Assembly (NCBI GenBank): GCA_023664085.1
Contig: JAMPGE010000019.1
Span: 1-34,897 of the forward strand
Reading direction: 5' to 3'
Length of the DNA: 34,897 bases
From: Muribaculum sp.
GTDB lineage: Bacteria > Bacteroidota > Bacteroidia > Bacteroidales > Muribaculaceae
Below the pieces are notes generated by a model, which had not been told where the DNA came from, ran no database searches, and saw only the letters and a list, made by a program, of their open reading frames with translations. The translations under genes and the position numbers were made by a program. Of this stretch, positions 30,101 through 34,897 are shown in pieces (within the stretch, counting starts at the first letter, position 1; every line of letters starts with the position of its first letter).

Positions 30101-31125
30101 TTCAGCACCCTCACGGGCAGTCCCGTCTTCCTTGTGCCAAACCATAACCATGCCACAAGCGCCAGACTCAGAACGATTCCTACTACCCAGCCCATGCAGA
30201 AAAACATTCCGCTCATCATCACCGTCAACAGAGTGGAGATCCTGATGAGTGTGGCTGATTTCTGACGCGCTATCTCGTATACGGCCCAGATAAAACAAAG
30301 GGTCATCGCCACTCCGTAGGCTATCGCGCCGCTGTTGAAGCTCATACCGAAGCTGTTTACAAACAGCAACTCAAACCATTGGGCCACCTTGATGAATCCC
30401 GGCACAAGTCCGTAGAGCACAAATGCTATTATCACAAACGATATCACAAGCGCTATCAGCGACTTGGTGAGATTCATATCTTTCCATTTGCGATAGGCAA
30501 ACACGAGCACTATGGCCGGTATACACAGCAGATTAAGCAAATGCACCGCCACGCTCACGCCTATTATATATGCTATCAGTATTAAATACCGGTCGGAATG
30601 AGGCTGCGAAGCTCGGTTTTCCCATTTCAATATAAGCCAGAACACCAAGGCCGTGCAGAAGCTGGAGAAGGCATAGACCTCTCCTTCTACCGCTGAAAAC
30701 CAGAAGGTATCGCTCCAGCAATAAGCCAGACTTCCCACCAGTCCGCTGCCCATTATCGCTAAATATTGCTGCACACTGAGTTCCGCGGTCTGTCCGTCCT
30801 TCACCGTCAGACGCCTCACAAGATGAGTGATGGTCCAGAATAACAATAGTATCGTCAATGCCGAGAGAAGCCCGCTCATGGCGTTGACCATCAGGGAGAC
30901 ACTTCCCGGTTCGGATGCAAAGTTGGCGAAAAATCTCGCCGTGAGCATAAAGATGGGGTTGCCCGGCGGGTGGCCCACTTCCAGCTTGTCCGCCTGAATG
31001 ATGAATTCACCGCAATCCCAATAGGATGCAGTAGGCTCCAACGTGAGCCAATAGGTAATCAATGCGATGACGAATACGAGCCATCCACCGATATTGTTGA
31101 TCAACTGATATTTTTTTGAAAACAT
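27148..31125 (-). CDS. DUF2723 (PF11028) multi-span membrane protein, GT-C glycosyltransferase-like
   Basis: A 1325-aa protein, larger paralogue of the one at 13511-16915. It carries the intact signature TASYWDCGEFI (D37, E40) and VGHPPGNP (50-57), then about a dozen membrane spans in two groups (about 15-375 and 650-790). Between them are soluble loops. RERDYSFAGSFYAYAIW, DDHDRSGRYAARDFAINYLESLEPNA and CNGDNDTFPLWYVQEVEG follow; these blocks also occur in the paralogue. The C-terminal 250 residues are helical and TPR-like. The first-span acidic pair suggests use of a lipid-linked sugar, and the gene lies directly after a probable manC, which would supply GDP-mannose. A mannosyltransferase role is therefore attractive but inferred. 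No promoter is clear in the 75-base gap upstream, so it is probably co-transcribed with manC. Confidence 0.88.
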   Translation of the reverse strand: MFSKKYQLINNIGGWLVFVIALITYWLTLEPTASYWDCGEFIIQADKLEVGHPPGNPIFMLTARFFANFASEPGSVSLMVNAMSGLLSALTILLLFWTITHLVRRLTVKDGQTAELSVQQYLAIMGSGLVGSLAYCWSDTFWFSAVEGEVYAFSSFCTALVFWLILKWENRASQPHSDRYLILIAYIIGVSVAVHLLNLLCIPAIVLVFAYRKWKDMNLTKSLIALVISFVIIAFVLYGLVPGFIKVAQWFELLFVNSFGMSFNSGAIAYGVAMTLCFIWAVYEIARQKSATLIRISTLLTVMMSGMFFCMGWVVGIVLSLALVAWLWFGTRKTGLPVRVLNVALWSMAVIFTGYSSYALILIRSTADTPMNQNSPDNVFDLATYLNREQYGENPLFYGETMYSSPRKILAGVSNDTIHVYEDGTPVVLSSPVYSGQVTKAGKALYAKGVKGAEPRSEYNFLTESDKNTNARLANREGDYYVKRDYKPEVEMNPELNMLFPRLYSRQHASAYAEWVTLDTVPGQLKRVTAVDADGNEVSELETGGEPEFNEATGAVYWPEKQVYKPTFAQNLAYFFNYQLNHMYLRYFMWNFAGRQNDVLNQHGELDAGNWISGIPFIDNARLGDQSLLPAELGRDNAGHNVFYLMPLILGLIGLLWQSFAGKRGIEQFWVVFFLFFMTGIAIVLYLNQTPGQPRERDYSFAGSFYAYAIWIGMGVAGLWRILVWLAARKHKLQTAEKTASISEVAEPEQVAAIIDEPRSLGKKSLICAAVATVAGLVVPVQMVSQTWDDHDRSGRYAARDFAINYLESLEPNAIVFCNGDNDTFPLWYVQEVEGVRPDVRIINLSYLNSEWYANQHRMQSYEAAPVKFTATPRDYAYGAQEVTLVDPRETVPADLLQSLKLIYTGKSVDSQLGYRKMPSSIVTIPIDKQAVVKRGLVAPQDTALIVDRITINLGECPAFRSKGYLSLGDILMLDIIATNAAEGWPRPIYWASTVGDEYHVGLTPYLRAVGMNHQIVPTLQTDKEARTDRGLDIVTRKYRWGGADATGRMPYFDETARRMLYSTRSSMLAVASQLVYEGDRLAEQGKRKEADAKYKAAVKVVDLMYAKLPERLSGYDLSTALTAGQVLCEAGKALGDAKLTKRGLDIMKTLMKRNAEYLTYSMHMRNTFLNPSLTYESYSTPYQMWHVIDTYLNNGGNRKEVEAILRPTGYKIDQLEQLYKQAYGLSDYSAAGDEGMTAEGIAEDIGRISEVANTLAAMSPEEYAKTSEEERTYDSLLWYVIETYESEGGNQKDLEVSEHWRKLDKARSKRIFEEYKRRHPDLEM

Positions 31126-31200
31126 ATCGTTATATCATGTCTTGTTGACTGAAGATTCAAATTTTCGTTTCCTTCTCTTTAAAGGATTAGGCTGCTCGTC

Positions 31201-32544
31201 TTACCACTCATAGGGGAAGCGTTCTATATCGGCTTCCTCCAGCAGCTTGCCTGTCTGCACCTCTATAAGGGTAAGTCGATGATGCGCCTTCAGGGCATGC
31301 AGCGTGCCTTTGCTTATCTTCACGGTCTCGCCTCTGCCGATCGGTCTGCGTTCTCCGTTGATTATGAGCTCGCCATCGCCGTCCACTATCGTCCATACTT
31401 CATCCCTGTGCGAATGGCGCTGGTAGCTGATGGATTGGTCAGGGTTCACCGTCAGACGCTTTGTAAGACTCTTATGCCCGTCGGGATACTCCACCGTATC
31501 GATCACCCGGTAATAACCCCAGCGTCGCTCCTCATACATGGGACGCTGCTTTAAGGACGCCGCATAGGTCTTGATATTCTCACTCTTGCCCTTCTCCGTA
31601 ACCAATATTCCGTCCGGAGAAGCAGCCACAACCAGATCCTTCGTACCGAGACATAGCATCGGTATGTTGAGCTCGTTAAACAGATGGGTATTCTCACACG
31701 TGCCGTCGGTGATTACCTTTCCGTACGTATGCGTCTTCAATTCATCCGTCAACGTATTCCAGGTGCCCAGATCCTTCCATTCTCCGCGATACTCCACCAT
31801 TCCTACGTTTTTGGCTTTCTCAGCCACTTCGTAGTCAAAACTGATCTTCGGGAATTTCTCATACTTATCATAAATATCCGTGAAAGTGTCTCCTTTCACG
31901 TATCCGCGGGATATCTCGGTGAGATATCCCAATCGGAAGGCAAACACTCCGCCATTCCATTGTGCTCCTTCCGAGATCAGCTTCTCAGCCGTGGCCACGT
32001 CGGGTTTCTCCGTGAACCGGCTTACCGGGATCACCTCCTTGTCCGGATTGTCCGACGACGGCACCACATAGCCGTATTTCGCCGAAGGATACGTAGGAAC
32101 TATGCCCATCACGATCAGTTCGGCCGCTCCGGCATCTATGCCCGCCGCCATTTTCTTCACAGCCTCGAAATATCCTTGCTCGGTATATGGATCACAAGGC
32201 ATGACGATCACTGTCTCATCTTCCGGACACCCCTTTTCCAACGCAAGATACTCGCAGGCCAGGCATATGGCCGGAAATGTGTCGCGTCGCGACGGCTCCG
32301 TGACGATATCCACATCCGTACCCAATTGCGATATCACTGAATCATGCTGCGACGCACTTGTCGCTATCGTTATATCCGCATCTATGCCGGCTTCCCGTAG
32401 CTGTCGCATCACCCGCTGCACCATCGACTCCCGATCTTCACAACCCTCCACGTCAAGCAGTCGTAAAAACTGTTTAGATCGCGCATCGTTAGACAGCGGC
32501 CACAACCTCGTGCCGGATCCTCCGGATAATAGAATTATCTTCAT
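31201..32544 (-). CDS. manC: Mannose-1-phosphate guanylyltransferase with type II phosphomannose isomerase cupin
   Basis: A 447-aa protein. The N-terminal nucleotidyltransferase carries GGSGTRLWPLS (8-18), the nucleotide-binding signature, then VMPCDPY, and FTEKPDVATAEKL, the sugar-phosphate site. The C-terminal cupin (about 340-447) has the QSISYQRHSHRDEVWTIVDG metal-binding motif and a KGTLHAL histidine, as in AlgA/ManC bifunctional enzymes. It should make GDP-mannose from mannose-1-phosphate and GTP; whether the cupin also isomerises fructose-6-phosphate is uncertain, since many ManC proteins keep it mainly as a structural part. A promoter lies at 32762-32795, giving an unusually long leader (about 210 bases) that contains two and a bit 63-bp tandem repeats. 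First gene of a probable operon with DUF2723, deacetylase and SDR genes. Confidence 0.92.
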   Translation of the reverse strand: MKIILLSGGSGTRLWPLSNDARSKQFLRLLDVEGCEDRESMVQRVMRQLREAGIDADITIATSASQHDSVISQLGTDVDIVTEPSRRDTFPAICLACEYLALEKGCPEDETVIVMPCDPYTEQGYFEAVKKMAAGIDAGAAELIVMGIVPTYPSAKYGYVVPSSDNPDKEVIPVSRFTEKPDVATAEKLISEGAQWNGGVFAFRLGYLTEISRGYVKGDTFTDIYDKYEKFPKISFDYEVAEKAKNVGMVEYRGEWKDLGTWNTLTDELKTHTYGKVITDGTCENTHLFNELNIPMLCLGTKDLVVAASPDGILVTEKGKSENIKTYAASLKQRPMYEERRWGYYRVIDTVEYPDGHKSLTKRLTVNPDQSISYQRHSHRDEVWTIVDGDGELIINGERRPIGRGETVKISKGTLHALKAHHRLTLIEVQTGKLLEEADIERFPYEW

Positions 32545-32608
32545 AGAAAACTTCTTCTTTTTCTAAGCAATTTAAACTCTCCTCAGTCCCTGTTCGATCT
32601 GCGTAGAG

Positions 32609-32751
32609 TTTAAATCACATATTTGAAGTGACTAAAACTTTTTGAAACATTTCTCTGATTTTAGTAAAAAATTTAAATCACATATCTGAAGTGACTAAAA
32701 CTTTTTGAAACATTTCTCTGATTTTAGTAAAAAATTTAAATCACATACTTG
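32609..32751 (-). repeat. 63-bp tandem repeats in the manC leader
   Basis: Two full copies (from 32609 and 32672) and a 17-base partial third (32735-32751), nearly identical. Each full copy holds ACTAAAA ... TTTTAGT arms around an inner GAAACATTTC, so it could fold into a hairpin. There are no variable spacers, so this is not a CRISPR array. With the promoter at 32762-32795 the repeats fall inside the untranslated mRNA. Confidence 0.85.
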
Positions 32752-32761
32752 TTTCAACCTG

Positions 32762-32795
32762 CAAATTTAACGAAATTTCCGTAACTTCACACAAA
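32762..32795 (-). promoter_or_regulatory. Probable promoter of manC
   Basis: On the minus strand TTTG (32795-32792), 22 bases, then TAAATTTG (32769-32762). It is the only consensus match in the 800-base gap upstream of ATG 32544. A TTTCCGTAA sequence at 32777-32785 inside the spacer resembles half of the response-regulator dyad. Confidence 0.5.
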
Positions 32796-33021
32796 ATTCC
32801 ATCCCAAGTCCGCCCCTCTTTCATATAAAGAAGCCATGATTCCTCGAAAATAACGTCATCTTTACGTTTTTAATCGAAATTTTAAGAATCTGTCTCTAAG
32901 TCTCGTAGGTTTTCATACCAAACCCCAATGGATACGCCTTCCAAATCCCGATGCGTCTGCCTTCCAAATCCCAATAGATTTGCGGGCCTCCCAGACAGCT
33001 CTTATAGTATATGGAGCTTTT
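32796..33021. other. Intergenic, short degenerate repeats
   Basis: No gene recognised. A phrase of the type CTTCCAAATCCC followed by ATG or GAT recurs with about 29-base spacing near 32920-32980 (AACCCCAATGG, AAATCCCGATG, AAATCCCAATAG), a short degenerate tandem repeat leading into the REP cluster. Confidence 0.45.
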
Positions 33022-33240
33022 TGTGCGAGCCGGCAGCCCCCCATCTCGGAGCCAAGGATTGCGAGCCTCCCGGCTCGCCCCCCACCAATCAGACATCCCT
33101 GCAATGTGCGAGCCGGCAGCCCCCCAATCCCGGAGCCAAGGATTGCGAGCCTCCCGGCTCGCCCCCCCCACAAATCAGACCTCTCGGCTCGCCTACCCCC
33201 ACCAATCAGACATTCCTGCATTGTGCGAGCCGGCAGCCTC
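33022..33240. repeat. REP cluster 5, tandem compound units
   Basis: A compound unit containing TGTGCGAGCCGGCAG, then a CAAGGATT tag with GCGAGCCTCCCGGCTCGC, then CACCAATCAGACAT, starts at 33022, 33105 and (partly) 33222. The second unit is 34 bases longer because of an extra CTCGGCTCGCC piece. The tag is CAAGGATT rather than CAAGGAAA, so it is a sub-family of the repeats around the transposase. Confidence 0.85.
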
Positions 33241-33349
33241 CCCTTCCTTTATGTTTCCCACAAAATTTCCGTCCTTTTTTAATTGAAAAGACCAAATGCG
33301 GGCCAACAACCCGCATTTATCGGTCCTTCCTCCCGATGACTCCAAATTT

Positions 33350-34441
33350 TTAACCAAACATATCTCTCAATCGTTCTCTTCCAAGATTGTACTCCTTCAG
33401 CACCGCCGACAGCTCCCTGTCGCAATCCGTATAAAACTTCTCTCGATCCAATTTCCGGTATGATTCGTAGATTTTGTCTGCATATTCAGGATCGTCAGGA
33501 TTCAACGCGAAGCCAACGCCCTGCTGAAGACAACGCTCCCCCATAAAGCCCCCCGCCATACATATCTGCGGTATTCTGAAAATCAACCCGTCGTAATATT
33601 TATTACTCATGGCCAGCCGCATGTTGGCGTCATCGTAGCTGTTATGGATCAGATCGGTGCTTTTGGCAAACTCATATCTTTCTTCCGGCTTATACTCCCC
33701 GTGAAAAAAAATGTTGGCATACCCTTGTTGCCTTACGTATTCCTTCATTGCCAAAGCATCGGCAAATTCACGACCATAGTAATGAAGCTCAAAACGCTCA
33801 TCATCACCTATGCGATTGATGATCTTTATATTATGCTCCGGATGCCTTAGCAACCCCCAGAAAGAAATCCTGATTTTATCACTTGGCACGTAGCCCGTTT
33901 GCCGATCCTCGCGATGTGCTAAAGAATCCAAATGCAAATTATGGCTCGTAATCGTCTCCGCCTGATCATCCGGCAAAAACCTTCTGAAGCCATCACTGCT
34001 TACAAACACAGTTCTCGCCCCGGCAGCATACCTTCTTACCAATGAGCCAAACAATGAAATCGTCTCAAACGTAGAATCCCTGTAATCAAAAATGTATCTT
34101 CCCTTATAATGACGAAGCAGCTTATCGGCCATCAACAATCCGGGCATAGTATGCAGGCAGATCACAAAATCGTAATCCTTCTTCTTCAACAATTTCATTA
34201 CGAACCGCCGATACCCATAAAAATGCCTTAGCTTTTTGGCAGGCGCTATCATATCCTCCATCTCCCTCCGATACTCATAAAACGATATACGAGCGTCATA
34301 GCCCATGAGGTCTTCCTGGAGCAAATCTCTATTCCAATACACAAAATCAACCCTATGCCTGTCAAGATTGATATTGTCAAGATAAAAAGAAGCGTAAGGC
34401 ATAAGCTTCATCTTACTGAAACCCAAAATCAGAATGTTCAT
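33350..34441 (-). CDS. Putative glycosyltransferase (GT-B-like, surface glycan type)
   Basis: A 363-aa protein from ATG 34441. It starts MNILILGFSKMKLMPYASFYL, a GT-B-like first strand and loop, followed by HRVDFVYWNR and, near residue 95, DYDFVICLHTMPGLLMADKLLR. The C-terminal half has RISFWGLLRHPEHNIKIINRIG, FHGEYKPEERYEFAKSTDLIHNSYDD and NKYYDGLIFRIPQICMAGGFM, which resemble the donor-binding half of capsule and O-antigen glycosyltransferases that often lack a clear E-x7-E. I am fairly sure of the fold and not of the sugar. The gene uses more A/T-ending codons than its neighbours, a possible sign of transfer. No consensus promoter is visible upstream, where an 18-bp minisatellite lies. Confidence 0.7.
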   Translation of the reverse strand: MNILILGFSKMKLMPYASFYLDNINLDRHRVDFVYWNRDLLQEDLMGYDARISFYEYRREMEDMIAPAKKLRHFYGYRRFVMKLLKKKDYDFVICLHTMPGLLMADKLLRHYKGRYIFDYRDSTFETISLFGSLVRRYAAGARTVFVSSDGFRRFLPDDQAETITSHNLHLDSLAHREDRQTGYVPSDKIRISFWGLLRHPEHNIKIINRIGDDERFELHYYGREFADALAMKEYVRQQGYANIFFHGEYKPEERYEFAKSTDLIHNSYDDANMRLAMSNKYYDGLIFRIPQICMAGGFMGERCLQQGVGFALNPDDPEYADKIYESYRKLDREKFYTDCDRELSAVLKEYNLGRERLRDMFG

Positions 34442-34475
34442 AACCGTGCCTATTTATTTCGTCGAAATTTCAACA

Positions 34476-34799
34476 ATCTTAGCCACCGCAGTTATCCTAG
34501 CTATTATAGCTATCTTAGCCACCGCAGCAATCTTAGCCATTGCAGATATCCTAGCCACCGCAGCAATCCTAGCCACTGCAGCAATCTTAGCCATTGCAGA
34601 TATCCTAGCCATTGCAGTTATCCTTGCCATTGCAGCTATCCTCGCTATTATAGCTATCTTAGCCATCGCAGCAATCTTAGCCATTGCAGATATCTTAGTT
34701 ATTATAGCCATCTTAGCCATTGCAGATATCCTAGCCATTGCAGTTATCCTTGCTATTATAACCATCTTAGCCACTGTAGTTATCTTAGCTATTGTAGAT
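34476..34799. repeat. 18-bp minisatellite (18 units, 324 bp)
   Basis: Eighteen consecutive 18-base units of the type ATCTTAGCCATTGCAGAT, each with a few changes mostly at the same positions. Open frames cross it on both strands because units are a multiple of three: on the plus strand it would read I-L-A-I-A-D/V/A. I treat it as a non-coding array upstream of the glycosyltransferase gene. Confidence 0.9.
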
Positions 34800-34807
34800 G
34801 TTATAGC

Positions 34808-34828
34808 TAAGTAGTTGATAAAAATTAA
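34808..34828 (+). repeat. AGTTGATAAAAATTAA repeat, direct copy
   Basis: Same core as at 9666-9727. It is followed by TGAACATATAAAAC and then a copy of the 148-bp element, mirroring the right flank of copy A. Confidence 0.75.
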
Positions 34829-34842
34829 TGAACATATAAAAC

Positions 34843-34897
34843 TAATGTCACTAAATTAAGAACTGTCGGGGTTCGCCTCGGAGAGGCGAGATTCGTG
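34843..34897 (+). mobile_element. 148-bp MITE-like element, copy cut by the window edge
   Basis: The first 55 bases match the left end of copies A and B with one change (GGGTTCGCC for GGGCTCGCC), including the first hairpin. The rest lies outside the window. Confidence 0.75.

Noticed and set aside
32609..32751. A CRISPR-like array upstream of manC
   Set aside because: The whole 63-bp unit is repeated, including what would be the spacer, and no cas gene is in the window.
34434..34814. A 126-aa hydrophobic protein made of I-L-A-x-A-x repeats
   Set aside because: Several frames on both strands are open because 18-bp units carry no stops. The frame has no promoter, overlaps the start of the divergent glycosyltransferase gene and looks like a by-product of the minisatellite.

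Overview
The window looks like a chromosome segment of a gut-type Bacteroidota, order Bacteroidales; Muribaculaceae or a near relative is my guess. Direct evidence is a set of Bacteroidota sigma-factor promoters (TTTG or TTG, a spacer of about 18-22 bases, then TAnnTTTG), a hemD gene beside a DUF4271 gene, two DUF2723 (PF11028) membrane proteins, and two secreted proteins with a short C-terminal sorting-like domain ending in an NGRK motif. No tRNA, rRNA, CRISPR array, prophage or resistance gene was seen.

Layout. Positions 1-796 hold the 5' part of an Rpn-type PD-(D/E)XK nuclease gene (minus strand, cut by the window edge inside a 12-bp tandem repeat). A NarL/LuxR response regulator and polA follow on the minus strand. 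Back to back with polA lies a polyprenyl diphosphate synthase plus rnhB operon. A secreted 697-aa protein and an FMN-binding protein come next on the minus strand. A repeat-rich gap (9590-10069) precedes a three-gene minus-strand operon (AlaDh/PNT-like protein, GT4 glycosyltransferase, acyltransferase 3). The first DUF2723 gene is divergent to it. A REP-associated tyrosine transposase (RAYT) flanked by clusters of its presumed REP palindromes sits at 16.9-18.0 kb, followed by a second secreted protein. From 19.9 to 32.5 kb all genes are on the minus strand: a 1001-aa PPDK_N/receiver protein with a coiled-coil partner; DUF4271 and hemD; and a probable manC, DUF2723, polysaccharide deacetylase, SDR cluster. 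The window ends with a putative glycosyltransferase, an 18-bp minisatellite and the edge of a MITE-like repeat.

How genes work together. manC (GDP-mannose supply), two DUF2723 proteins, two putative glycosyltransferases, a deacetylase, an SDR and an acyltransferase point to cell-envelope glycan or protein glycosylation work, though no single complete locus is present. The prenyl synthase would make a long isoprenoid chain for quinone or a carrier lipid.

The most notable content is non-coding. Family 1 is a REP-like palindrome (hairpin GCGAGCC/GGCTCGC with a CAAGGA tag) found in five clusters. It surrounds the RAYT gene as two 88-bp inverted-pair modules that differ at one base, and it supplies the last codons of the upstream DUF2723 gene. 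Family 2 is a 148-bp element with 13-bp terminal inverted repeats and three internal hairpins; two full copies differ at one base, with one remnant and one edge copy. Other oddities are a DNA polymerase I whose proofreading domain has lost its catalytic acids, 63-bp repeats in the probable manC leader, and an inverted repeat overlapping the -33 region of the response regulator promoter.
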